From Paracoccaceae bacterium (GTDB taxonomy: Bacteria > Pseudomonadota > Alphaproteobacteria > Rhodobacterales > Rhodobacteraceae): a stretch of 64,000 nt of DNA. The position numbers and the translations under genes are program-made. How positions within the stretch are numbered: position 1 is the stretch's first letter; each line of letters begins with the position of its first letter. The stretch is from contig JAJEBQ010000032.1 in assembly GCA_022822495.1 (NCBI GenBank), positions 41,248-105,247 of the forward strand. Reading direction: 5' to 3'. The notes under the pieces were generated by a model. That model was not told the origin of the DNA. It saw only the letters and a program-made list of their open reading frames with translations, and ran no database searches. This document shows, in pieces, positions 1 to 7,620 of this stretch.

Positions 1-792
1 GTCAATACAGTGTCTTCCATCCAGATGGTCTTTCAAAACCCCTTTGATACGCTTAATCCTTCAATGACTGTTGGAAATCAGATTATCCGTGCCCTGGAAA
101 TATTTCGTGTCGGGGAAACACCCTCTGACAGAGAAAGCAGGATGCTTGAATTGTTGGATTTGGTCAAGCTTCCCCGAGAGTTTGCCAAAAGATTGCCGCG
201 ACAACTTTCAGGAGGACAGAAACAGCGCGTTGGCATTGCGAGAGCTTTTGCTGGTGCAGCCCAAATTGTCGTGGCCGATGAACCTGTATCAGCTTTGGAT
301 GTATCAGTTCAGGCTGCTGTAACGGACCTTTTGCTTGAAATCCAAAAGAAGAATCTGACAACTTTACTGTTCATAAGTCATGACCTTTCAATCGTTCGCT
401 ATCTTTCAGACCGAGTATTGGTCATGTATTTGGGGCATATCGTTGAAATGGGGTCCACTGATCAAATATTCTCGCCCCCCTACCATCCGTATACCGAGGC
501 TTTACTTTCAGCAGTCCCAATAGCCGACACAAGTGTTAGCAAAAAACACATTGTTCTGGAGGGAGAAATTCCTTCAGCCCTTAACCCACCCACGGGTTGC
601 CCTTTTCAAACACGGTGCAAACATAAGCATAAGGTCGAAGGGAACCTTTGTGAAACGGTTGTACCTGAGATGAAAACCCAACCTGCCGGTCTTCAAATTA
701 AGTGTCATCTACCTCAGGAGGTTCTGGATCAAATGGAATTGGTCATTCAGATACCTGATTCTGAAGAGACAGTATCTGAACGTTTGAGTTGA
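1..792 (+). CDS. Oligopeptide/dipeptide-type ABC transporter ATP-binding protein, 5' end outside window
   Basis: This is the C-terminal part of a peptide-importer ATPase of the OppF/DppF type, which powers substrate import at the inner membrane. The reading frame is open from base 1, so the gene starts upstream and the Walker A motif is not in the window; the GTG at 10 is internal. Visible are the Q-loop (QMVFQNPFDTLNP), the ABC signature LSGGQKQRVGIARAF, Walker B (IVVADEPVSALD) with its catalytic Glu, and the H-loop (LLFISHDLS). After these comes the family's C-terminal extension with its Cys-containing segment (GCPFQTRCKHK), typical of oligopeptide, dipeptide and nickel ATPases. The substrate cannot be told. 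It is the last gene before the insertion-sequence-rich stretch. Confidence 0.9.
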   Translation, partial: VNTVSSIQMVFQNPFDTLNPSMTVGNQIIRALEIFRVGETPSDRESRMLELLDLVKLPREFAKRLPRQLSGGQKQRVGIARAFAGAAQIVVADEPVSALDVSVQAAVTDLLLEIQKKNLTTLLFISHDLSIVRYLSDRVLVMYLGHIVEMGSTDQIFSPPYHPYTEALLSAVPIADTSVSKKHIVLEGEIPSALNPPTGCPFQTRCKHKHKVEGNLCETVVPEMKTQPAGLQIKCHLPQEVLDQMELVIQIPDSEETVSERLS

Positions 793-958
793 TCCTCGCT
801 TGATCAGTAATTCAGAGACCTCAATAAAATTGGAAATTATGTACAATAGCGACAAAAGTCTCGTATAATTGTTTGCAGAAATTTGCGGTTAGATTACTGG
901 GGTTATACAATAATGCTGGAAAAAAGGTCAGGTAAATACGATCGCAAATCGTGAAAGG

Positions 959-1243
959 ATCTCCCTTATTCAGATATTCCCTGAAGACGCAGCAGCAGAG
1001 GGATGGTTTCTTGGTTTTCAGTGGCCGGGTGGAGTTCACTGCCCTATATCTGGAGCTGACAACATCTAGACAATGCGAAACACAAAACGATGCCATATCG
1101 TTGTAGAAACTACAAAACCTGTGACAAGAAATTCTCTGCCAAGACAACCTCTGTGATCGAACGGTCAAATCCGGGGCATCAGATTTGGGCAATTGCGACC
1201 AACCTATTGACTACCAGGCTCAAAACTGGTTCGTCAATATAAC
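959..1243 (+). pseudogene. IS1595-family transposase remnant, N-terminal half
   Basis: Translation gives a recognisable IS1595-type N-terminus: ISLIQIFPEDAAAEGWF and QWPGGVHCPISGADNI, then a stop and a frameshift. In the next frame follow MPYRCRNYKTCDKKFSAKT and QIWAIATNLLTTRLKTGSSI. The pattern of a zinc-ribbon remnant followed by W-A-I-A-x-N-L-L-T-T is the family hallmark. The gene is dead: it has a stop, a frameshift and degraded cysteines, and an IS1634-type element interrupts it after 1243. Its other half resumes at 3285 with the same protein alignment. The element's own terminal repeats were not found in 793-958. Confidence 0.75.
1238..1243. repeat. Target-site duplication TATAAC, left copy
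   Basis: The hexamer TATAAC directly precedes the left inverted end of the IS1634-type element and is repeated directly after its right end at 3285-3290. Removing the element and one hexamer rejoins the interrupted IS1595 reading frame, which supports its being a real target duplication. Confidence 0.85.
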
Positions 1244-3284
1244 CGGAACTTCATTTGACGTATAATTCACTTTTTCCCTACCGTGAAGGCCGTTTGTTCA
1301 AAATAGAGACCGATCAACCTGTCGTTTACATGGCAACATTTGTCCTATATTTTGTTTATCCCCAGCAATTCCATCACCCGCTTTTGTACCGGCGTCGGTT
1401 CCGACATGACTGTAAACTTGTGTTCAGGATAGTTCGGTAAGACAACTTCATTCAAAGTCATACTCCCCAACTCCGCCAGCAGAGTTGTCATGCTGTGGAC
1501 AGGCAAAGCATCCCTCGTTTTCTTGCGAGCCGCCTTCTGCTTGGCCGCAACCGATACCTCAGCCTTTGCGACGGGTGAGGAGCGTGCCTGCCGGGCGGCT
1601 TCCTTGTCATCATCCTGAAACAGCACAGGAGCCAGTTTGGCCCGCAAATGGATCTCAACCAAATAACTCAACATGCACAAAAAGACATGGGCTTTAACCC
1701 TGGACGCACGGTACACATGAAGGGGTCTGATATTAAGGCGCGTGGTCTTGAGGGTTCGAAAAGCCGGCTCCACCTGAGCCCGACTTTTATAACGTTCCAC
1801 CGCCGCATGACGATCAATCGTCGTGGCGGCAAGATTGGTTCTAATGACATAGATACCATCCAGACACGCTTCGGCCGCAATCTGGTCCTGCTTGCGGGTC
1901 CAGGTGACCGCATCATCGGTAACGAGAACATCAAAATGCTTGCCGACCTTGCGTCGGTTGAGATCGCGACCGATCCGCCGGTTGATGGCGTCCCGCCCCT
2001 TGAGTTTGGCCCGGGGGTTGTGCACGATCCTGGCGATTTCAGCCAGGATCCTTTCCGTTGCCTGGAGCAAGGCCTCCCGCTTGCGGGCCCGCTCGTCGCG
2101 TAATCGTGGATTGAGACACACCATCAAGCGCTCACCGGGAAAGTCAACACTGGTGATCTCGGCCACAGCATCCGGAAGCAATTGATCAGGCTGCAACGCG
2201 GGACCGGTGTCCCCGTGTTTGAGCAGCTTGCGTATCTGCTTGGTTGTCAAAGCCGATATCCATCCCATCTTGGCCGGGTTCAAATCTTCCCTGATGCGGG
2301 CACTGGTGATCAGACCCCGATCACCGACCAAACCAACCTGCTGCACATCAAACCGCGACCGGATCTTGGCCATGTGACGAACCAGAGTTGAAGGATCGCC
2401 GGTATGACCTCGAAAAACCTCAATGGCCACCGGATACCCCTTGAGATCACATAACAGACCATAAACAATCGGCTTCTTGCCTTTCTTGTCATCCCGGTTG
2501 TGACCAAAGGTGGCCAGGGAACAACAGTGTCCTTCCACAAAACGGGAGGACACATCATACAAGAGCAACGTGTGACCCGAACTCTTGGTGGAACGGTTCC
2601 GAAGACTTCGTTCAATCCAAGGTTGTCGTTCACCCAACCAATCCAGCATGGCCAGCATCTCATTGCCGGAGACTTCACCCAAGCCAAGCAGTGTCCCGAC
2701 ACTTGTACTGGCACTGAGGGAACAGACCGCCCGGGCGGAGGCCAGTTTGGACCCTGGGGCGATGAGCCGGGTTAGGATCGCAGCCAGGGCTAAATCCCGG
2801 TTTCGGCTTTTCGTGCGATGCAACAGTCGTTCCAGTCCCAACTCCTTACAGACGGCACGAAGAGCCATGACATGACCGTGGGGTAAGGCACGTCTTATGT
2901 GGAAACTTTCGGTGGGCGTTGTGGCGATGGTTCCGCCTTTAAGCATGGCCTGGATACCGTCGATGATTTCGGGTGGGACTTTGGAGAGGTTGGCGAGCGT
3001 TCGTCTTCGAATGCGTGTCCCCTCGCGCCAGGCTTGTCGAAGGAGGATGGCGGGTGGTGCGTTTCGGTTTGGGATGGTATCGATGGAGAGGGCCCTTATG
3101 CGTTCCTTTCCATGGCAACATATAAAACAATTATAATATTAATATAATGAGCAATAATGTCAAGTAATAAAGTTATTACATGGCAACAAAATACCAAGCG
3201 TATAATGATTTTGTATTGCGAAATACCTTTGTTTTTCTGGGAGTTAGGGGTTAAATTGGGGTATTCAAATTAAATGAAGTTCCG
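1244..3284. mobile_element. Complete IS1634-type insertion sequence (2041 bp)
   Basis: The left end CGGAACTTCATTT (1244-1256) is perfectly inverted at the right end (3272-3284), giving 13-bp terminal repeats. The element is flanked by the 6-bp direct repeat TATAAC. It carries one leftward transposase gene. An 11-bp direct repeat, ACATGGCAACA, occurs near both ends (1328-1338 and 3178-3188) inside the element. The transposase region is clearly richer in G+C than the flanking DNA, which suggests recent arrival from another host. IS1634 elements are known to make short duplications of about this size, so the boundaries are well supported. Confidence 0.9.
1345..2946 (-). CDS. IS1634-family (IS4 superfamily) DDE transposase
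   Basis: A transposase that cuts and inserts its own element. Visible motifs are the first catalytic segment (LLYDVSSRF), the following GHNRDDKKGKKPIVYGLL and YPVAIEVFRGHTGDPSTL, then VGLVGDRGLIT with the second Asp, and the late RYKSRAQVEPAFRTLK with the catalytic Glu. The coordinates use the first ATG. The same frame continues about 51 codons further upstream, to about 3099, and encodes the family's usual N-terminus (IPNRNAPPAILLRQAW, then TRIRRRTLANLSKVPPEII). The real protein therefore probably starts there, although no ATG, GTG or TTG is present at a suitable place; an ATA codon lies at 3097-3099. The remaining frame is intact, so the element may be active. Confidence 0.9.
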   Translation of the reverse strand: MLKGGTIATTPTESFHIRRALPHGHVMALRAVCKELGLERLLHRTKSRNRDLALAAILTRLIAPGSKLASARAVCSLSASTSVGTLLGLGEVSGNEMLAMLDWLGERQPWIERSLRNRSTKSSGHTLLLYDVSSRFVEGHCCSLATFGHNRDDKKGKKPIVYGLLCDLKGYPVAIEVFRGHTGDPSTLVRHMAKIRSRFDVQQVGLVGDRGLITSARIREDLNPAKMGWISALTTKQIRKLLKHGDTGPALQPDQLLPDAVAEITSVDFPGERLMVCLNPRLRDERARKREALLQATERILAEIARIVHNPRAKLKGRDAINRRIGRDLNRRKVGKHFDVLVTDDAVTWTRKQDQIAAEACLDGIYVIRTNLAATTIDRHAAVERYKSRAQVEPAFRTLKTTRLNIRPLHVYRASRVKAHVFLCMLSYLVEIHLRAKLAPVLFQDDDKEAARQARSSPVAKAEVSVAAKQKAARKKTRDALPVHSMTTLLAELGSMTLNEVVLPNYPEHKFTVMSEPTPVQKRVMELLGINKI

Positions 3285-3290
3285 TATAAC
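3285..3290. repeat. Target-site duplication TATAAC, right copy
   Basis: Direct repeat of 1238-1243, immediately after the right inverted end of the IS1634-type element. Confidence 0.85.
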
Positions 3291-3875
3291 TGCATAGAGA
3301 TTTGAAATGACCTCAAAAAAATTCCCGGTATTTAGCTCACCGGCTAAGAAGTACATTTGAACAGTGAGATCAGAACTACAACGGTGTCGTTTGGGCCGAC
3401 GAAACTTGTGTTGGCGGACTTGAAAAGAACAAGCTCGCCGATATAAACTTTATACGGGTCGTGGAGCAGTTGGTAAAGTCATTGTTTCTAGCGTAAAGGG
3501 TCATGTTCAAATCAAGGCACCACGATAGTTGTTGAAAACGCCAAATGCAAAACTCTGCATGATTTCATCAACGACAATATTAAGCACGGCTCGACTGTCT
3601 TCACCGGCGATTTACCAAGTTACGAAAAGATGGATGAATACGATCACCAATCAGTCAAGCATTGTGTTGGTGAATATGTCGATGAGAATATCCACAACAC
3701 CGGAATGGAGTCGTTTTGGAGTGTGCTGTAACGATCCCTAAAGGGAACATTCAACAAAATTAACCATAAGCATTTTGACTGGTATGTCACTGAGTTGGCT
3801 GACCGGCACAACACTCGCCCGCGAGATACCCTTGAGCGGATGAAGTTTATTGCTCAGGGTATGTTTGGTAAGTAG
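3285..3875 (+). pseudogene. IS1595-family transposase remnant, C-terminal half
   Basis: It continues the gene broken at 1243. After the repeated TATAAC, translation gives LHRDLK-stop-PQKNSRYLAHRLRSTFEQ, then NGVVWADETCVGGLEKNKLA with the first catalytic Asp. After a frameshift come FTGDLPSYEKMDEYDHQ with the second Asp, HQSVKHCVGEYV, HNTGMESFWSVL with the catalytic Glu, and KHFDWYVTELADRHNTRPRD near the end. At least three stops and one frameshift make it non-functional. The decay within both halves suggests the IS1595 copy is old. Whether decay began before or after the IS1634 insertion cannot be decided from one copy. Confidence 0.8.
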
Positions 3876-3958
3876 ATTACTTTTGGACATTTAATCTTTT
3901 AAATGAGAAAATTTAAAGAGAGCCAATACTAATTCGATCAATAGTAAGTGTAAAATCT

Positions 3959-4675
3959 ATGAGTAAAACTGCTAGTACTAATGTGTTTTCAGAAATACGT
4001 ACAATTCTTTCACCAGAAATAAATTTGCCAAAGTCATTAAAAATTAACACAAGACTAAAAATGGATGGCTTAGAGTTGCTCTCAAAAATACCCGAGGAAA
4101 CAATTCCAATTGTATTTTTTGATCCTCAATACAGAGGTATACTCGACAAGATGAAATATGGAAATGAAGGAAAGAGTAGAGGGCGTGCAAGATCTGAACT
4201 TCCTCAAATGTCAGAGAATGTTATCAAGCAATTCATCAAAGGCATTGATAAGATAATTTTGCCCTCAGGTCATATGTTTCTCTGGGTGGATAAATTCCAT
4301 TTGTGTCAGGGAGTTTCAAATTGGTTTACAGGAACAAATATGGATATAGTGGATTTGATTGTGTGGAACAAGAAAAGAATGGGAATGGGTTATCGAACAC
4401 GACGGGTTGCAGAGTATCTTATTGTGTTACAGAAATTGCCAAAAAAGGCAAAAGGTGTTTGGAAAATTCATAACATCCGTGATGTTTGGGATGAATCTAT
4501 AATGAATAAGAATGGTCATACTCATACTAAACCCACCGATCTCCAAAGTCAGTTGATATGTGCAGTAAGCAATGAAGGTGACGTTGTAGTTGATCCAGCC
4601 GCCGGTTCATTTTCAGTTATGAGAGCATCGAATCAAGCAAATCGTAATTTTCTCGGATGTGATGTCAATGGCTAA
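3959..4675 (+). CDS. Site-specific DNA methyltransferase (beta-class, amino-group type)
   Basis: Likely the modification enzyme of a type II restriction system, transferring a methyl group from S-adenosylmethionine to adenine or to cytosine N4. The catalytic motif IV (IVFFDPQYRG, residues about 52-61) comes before the SAM-binding motif I (VVVDPAAGSFSVM, near residue 210). That order defines the beta class. Between them is HMFLWVDKFHLCQG, and HTHTKPTDLQSQL comes before motif I. At 238 residues it is compact and has no extra DNA-binding domain. The ATG at 3959 follows the dead IS1595 remnant. Its last codons overlap the start of the restriction gene. DPQY in place of DPPY is a tolerated variant. 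The recognition sequence is unknown. Confidence 0.85.
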   Translation: MSKTASTNVFSEIRTILSPEINLPKSLKINTRLKMDGLELLSKIPEETIPIVFFDPQYRGILDKMKYGNEGKSRGRARSELPQMSENVIKQFIKGIDKIILPSGHMFLWVDKFHLCQGVSNWFTGTNMDIVDLIVWNKKRMGMGYRTRRVAEYLIVLQKLPKKAKGVWKIHNIRDVWDESIMNKNGHTHTKPTDLQSQLICAVSNEGDVVVDPAAGSFSVMRASNQANRNFLGCDVNG

Positions 4676-5369
4676 AATCAGAGATAGAGATCCAAAGGAT
4701 TCATCGGGTGCGTATGAAAGATTGTTTGGTAATGCCGAACTTGGAACTCTTATTTCTAAAATTCAAGGGACAGTAATATCAAGCGGAAGTGAATTAGAGA
4801 AAATGATTCAAGAGAGAGTTCAAAACATAAAGGACTTAGATAAGTTTCTAGAAATGGAACTTATGCAAGAAGGTGTCTATCTCGCAACTAAAAAACAAGT
4901 CAAAAATTCTACATCATTCGATTGTAACGGCATTGAACCGGATTTTCTTATTTTCAAGAGACGCAAAAATAAACAAAAATGTTATGTAATTGAACTCAAA
5001 GATGGGCATGCTTTTGACACAAAGAAGGCAGAGAAGGAAAGAGATAATCTTCATAGATTTACAACCGCCAATGCACCGAAAATACAGTATGTCTTTGCTA
5101 TACACATTGTTAGTTTTAACAAAGATAACAGAAATGAGATTGTAGAGGGATTTAAAAATAAGATAACAATCGAAGAAGCAATGACCGGTAGAGAGTTTTG
5201 TGAACTGCTTGAAATAAACTATGACGAAATCGTCAAGACAAGACAAAGCGATCAGAAAGATAATATGAAATACTTTTTGGAAGAATTATCACATATCGAA
5301 GAAGTTAAAAATTTTTTCATCAAGAAATTTAACAATTGCGACTGTGAAAGTATTCAATTCAAATCTTGA
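4668..5369 (+). CDS. Type II restriction endonuclease, PD-(D/E)XK type
   Basis: Probable cleaving partner of the methyltransferase just upstream. The ATG at 4668 lies inside ATGGCTAA, so start and upstream stop overlap and the genes are probably translationally coupled; GTG 4659 and ATG 4662 are alternative starts. The nuclease core reads GIEPDFLIFKRRKNKQ then CYVIELKDGHAFDTKK, that is PD...ELK, the PD-(D/E)XK signature. Before it is a helical part with ISKIQGTVISSGSELEKMI. Length is about 233 residues. The overall layout resembles HinfI-type enzymes, but that is from memory and only suggestive. The last codons contain a 16-bp match to the end of the 190-bp MITE found at 8345 and 50754. Confidence 0.8.
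   Translation: MAKIRDRDPKDSSGAYERLFGNAELGTLISKIQGTVISSGSELEKMIQERVQNIKDLDKFLEMELMQEGVYLATKKQVKNSTSFDCNGIEPDFLIFKRRKNKQKCYVIELKDGHAFDTKKAEKERDNLHRFTTANAPKIQYVFAIHIVSFNKDNRNEIVEGFKNKITIEEAMTGREFCELLEINYDEIVKTRQSDQKDNMKYFLEELSHIEEVKNFFIKKFNNCDCESIQFKS
5340..5355. repeat. Solo MITE-end-like sequence at the 3' end of the restriction gene
   Basis: GACTGTGAAAGTATTC is identical to bases 3-18 of one end of the 190-bp MITE at 8345-8534 (read from its right side). No other part of the MITE is recognisable next to it. It encodes residues CDCESIQ near the C-terminus of the endonuclease. It could be a leftover end of an excised or eroded copy, or a chance match. Confidence 0.45.
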
Positions 5370-5603
5370 TCAAGTATTTTTCGACTGCTTTTTTTATCCT
5401 GAACTCCAGATTTCGTCAAACCTCTCCCGCTCAAAAGACCTTTTTTCACTTCGTTTATAATTTTTTTTTCAAAAACACGCCTTTCCCTCTTGTCTTATGG
5501 GCCGGGTTCTGATTCACTGGTGGAAAGTCTTAAATGTTACATTGATTGGGATTTTCATGTCAAAGCGACGTTGTCAGGGGGGAGGCACCCCCGTAACACT
5601 GCC
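5370..5603. other. Intergenic stretch, no gene recognised
   Basis: T-rich stretch after the restriction gene with runs of 8-9 T, then sequence reading into the IS1182-like fragment. No convincing coding region, hairpin or RNA gene is seen. Confidence 0.4.
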
Positions 5604-5757
5604 CCGATGTTTCTACCCCGTCTTGATGATTATGTCGGCGAGGGCAATCCGGTTCTGGCGATTGATTCCTTCGTTGATGCACTTGACCTCAACGCCCTAA
5701 GGGTTTAGCCCTACCGAGACATGGTCGAGGCCCGGTCAACCGCCTTTCGATCTAGAG
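5604..5757 (+). pseudogene. IS1182/DUF772-type transposase N-terminal fragment
   Basis: Translation gives PMFLPRLDDYVGEGNPVLAI then DSFVDALDLNALRV. After a +1 shift follows FSPTETWSRPGQPPFDL. This matches the N-terminal pattern of IS1182-type transposases (P-P-x-L-x-D-Y-V-x-E-x-N-P-V-x-x-I-D-x-F-V-D, later G-R-P-x-Y-H-P). Only the first 50 or so residues are left, so it is a remnant of a further, otherwise deleted insertion sequence. Confidence 0.65.
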
Positions 5758-5790
5758 CTCTTGCTAAAGTTGTCTTTCTAGAGTTTCCCG

Positions 5791-5845
5791 TGTTGTTTTT
5801 CACAATAATTCAATTCCAATTTTTACATTATTTCGGCTTGGCTGC
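5791..5845. repeat. Dispersed repeat, copy 1
   Basis: A segment reading GTTTTTCACAATAAT, then CAATTCCAATTTTTAC, then TTATTTCGGC is shared with 8231-8276. Its inner part, ATTCCAATTTT followed by TTTTCGGC and TGGCTGC, recurs at 8301-8338. The function is unknown; it may be the edge of a lost mobile element. Confidence 0.6.
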
Positions 5846-5990
5846 TTGGAAAAAGAGACTACTTGGAAAGGAAAAAGGATGATTCTCAAATTAATTCGAT
5901 TTATCAGAACATCGGCGTTGAATTAATTTGATAAAAAACGGGGTTACGTGACGGTTTATTGTGAGAAATAACAACCAGAAATCTGTCTTA

Positions 5991-7151
5991 TTACAACGGT
6001 TCGGTACCTTGGCTTAATATGTCTATATAGTGATCATATACAAAAATCTTGTGACGATCTTTTCCAGTAATTTCTCTTGCAATGCCAATAGCCTCCAATG
6101 TTCTCAGGCTTCTTAAGACAGTAGGCAAAGATAATTCACATTTATCTCTTATTTTGGTTGTTGAAGAGATCGGTTGGTTTTGAAGATAATTATGAACGGC
6201 CAAAACTGCAGCAGAATTTCCATAACTCGTAATTTTATCCCTATCATCCTTAAATAAATTAAGAATATTTTGTGCAGTTTCCGTCGCCTGTTTGGCTGTT
6301 TCAATAACTCCGGTTAGGAAAAACTCAACCCATGATTCCCAATCACCTGTTTTTCGTACGGATTGGAGATGATCATAATATTGCTGCCGATTTGTTTTAA
6401 AATACAAGCTAAGGTAAAGGAGTGGTTGATTTAAAACACCCTCATTGCAAAGAATAAAAGTAATGAGCAATCGTCCAAGTCTGCCGTTACCATCAAGGAA
6501 TGGATGGATTGTTTCAAATTGAACATGTGTTAAAGCTGCTTTTATTAGTGCGGGCATTTTAACGTTTGTATCATGCAGGAACTTCTCAAACTTGTCTAAT
6601 GTTTCCATTAGATCTTCTGGTGGAGGAGGCACGAACCGTGCGTTTCCCGGTCTGGTGCCACCAATCCAATTTTGTGATGAACGAAATTCACCAGGTAGTT
6701 TATTACCACCGCGGGCATTGTTCATTAAAATTTTGTGAATTTCTCTTATTAATCGGAGAGAAAGGGGGAAATTTTTCAAGCGCTCAAGACCATGTTTCAT
6801 TGCAGTTACATAACAGGAAACCTCTGTTACATCATCTATTGGAACACCTGGTGCCTCCTCATTCTCATATAAGAGAAGATCTGAAAAAGAAGACTGTGTC
6901 CCTTCTATTTGTGAGGATAAAACAGCTTCTTTTCTGATGTACATGTATAAGAATAAGTAAGGATCCGGTAAAACCATGCTCATTCCATCCAGCCGCCCCA
7001 TAGCTGTGGTTGCCTTATCCAGTAATGGGTAAAGATGTGACATATCCAATGGGGGTGATGGCGGTAGGGGCTTGGGGATATATGCTTCATATATTTCTCC
7101 TGCAATTGCAGAACTTTTTTTAAACCTACCTATACGACCTGATTTGTCCAT
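5991..7151 (-). CDS. Fic family protein with C-terminal winged-helix-like domain
   Basis: Fic enzymes transfer AMP or a related group from a nucleotide to a hydroxyl side chain of a target protein. The catalytic loop is HPFLDGNGRLGRLL (residues about 216-229), with the His and both glycines intact. Upstream lies SSQIEGTQSSFSDLL (about residues 79-93), matching the autoinhibitory S/T-x-x-x-E-G helix that blocks ATP binding in regulated Fic proteins. The last 60-70 residues (SSTTKIRDKCELSLPTVLR and onward) look like a helix-turn-helix, so the protein may also bind DNA. Its promoter region holds two copies of a palindrome, which fits autoregulation. It has no adjacent antitoxin gene. The 386-residue length is usual for this class. 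The target is unknown. Confidence 0.88.
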   Translation of the reverse strand: MDKSGRIGRFKKSSAIAGEIYEAYIPKPLPPSPPLDMSHLYPLLDKATTAMGRLDGMSMVLPDPYLFLYMYIRKEAVLSSQIEGTQSSFSDLLLYENEEAPGVPIDDVTEVSCYVTAMKHGLERLKNFPLSLRLIREIHKILMNNARGGNKLPGEFRSSQNWIGGTRPGNARFVPPPPEDLMETLDKFEKFLHDTNVKMPALIKAALTHVQFETIHPFLDGNGRLGRLLITFILCNEGVLNQPLLYLSLYFKTNRQQYYDHLQSVRKTGDWESWVEFFLTGVIETAKQATETAQNILNLFKDDRDKITSYGNSAAVLAVHNYLQNQPISSTTKIRDKCELSLPTVLRSLRTLEAIGIAREITGKDRHKIFVYDHYIDILSQGTEPL

Positions 7152-7175
7152 TCCATTTCCAGAAGTTTAATTTTA

Positions 7176-7289
7176 GTCTGATTGTGTTACTTGATGTAAA
7201 TTAAGTAACATGGTTGTTAGTTGCAACAGAATAAGTAACAAAAATGTCTGACTATGTTACTTGATGTAAATTAAGTAACATGGTTGTTA
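7176..7289. promoter_or_regulatory. Duplicated palindromic operator upstream of the Fic gene
   Basis: A 44-bp unit occurs twice, at 7176-7219 and 7246-7289 (70 bp apart), differing at only two positions. Each contains TGTTACTT, ten spacer bases, then AAGTAACA (arms 7185-7192/7203-7210 and 7255-7262/7273-7280). A lone half-site AAGTAACA lies between them at 7233-7240. This sits 25-140 bp upstream of the Fic gene start at 7151. Repeated palindromes of this kind suit a dimeric repressor, possibly the Fic protein through its own C-terminal domain. Confidence 0.7.
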
Positions 7290-7620
7290 TACCAAACCAC
7301 CTAACGAATGACTCATCCGCATGTTAACAGAAAAAGATAATGTAGTGGCTTTCCAAGATTCCCATATTGGTTTCAAATCAACCAGCGATTCCAATAGAGA
7401 AGGACTATAGGATACGAGAGCCATACCCATAGAAAATCACTACATGATAAAAGAATTAGAGTACTTTGCCAAGAAATGCAATAATCATCGGTTGAGCGAA
7501 GCAACTCATCCGTTCGGCTGGACTATTACCTGAAAATGGGGCATTTCAAAAGCGATAAGCCCTGAGTTAAAAATAATGTCGAATTGATTTGCCAGATCAA
7601 ACGTATTATATTATTCCTTC
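7290..7620. other. Intergenic region, no gene recognised
   Basis: Between the operator repeats and the small coiled-coil gene. The only structure seen is the 61-bp dispersed repeat at 7503-7563. No intact coding region is evident. Confidence 0.5.
7503..7563. repeat. 61-bp dispersed repeat, copy 1
   Basis: Similar along its whole length to 54398-54458 in the same orientation, sharing GGCTGGACT, AATGGGGCA and TTCAAAAGCGAT. The reading frame is not conserved. It may be the 3' end of a lost transposase gene. Both copies lie within about 300 bp of a member of the same small coiled-coil protein family. Confidence 0.6.

Noticed and set aside
821..1192. Leftward open frame of 123 codons
   Set aside because: It is antisense to the IS1595 transposase remnant, which gives a clear protein match on the other strand.
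1648..2103. Rightward open frames inside the IS1634 element
   Set aside because: They are GC-driven shadows of the transposase gene on the opposite strand; no motif or start site supports them.
7176..7289. Possible CRISPR or integron attachment array
   Set aside because: Only two units, each a palindrome upstream of a gene; better explained as operators.
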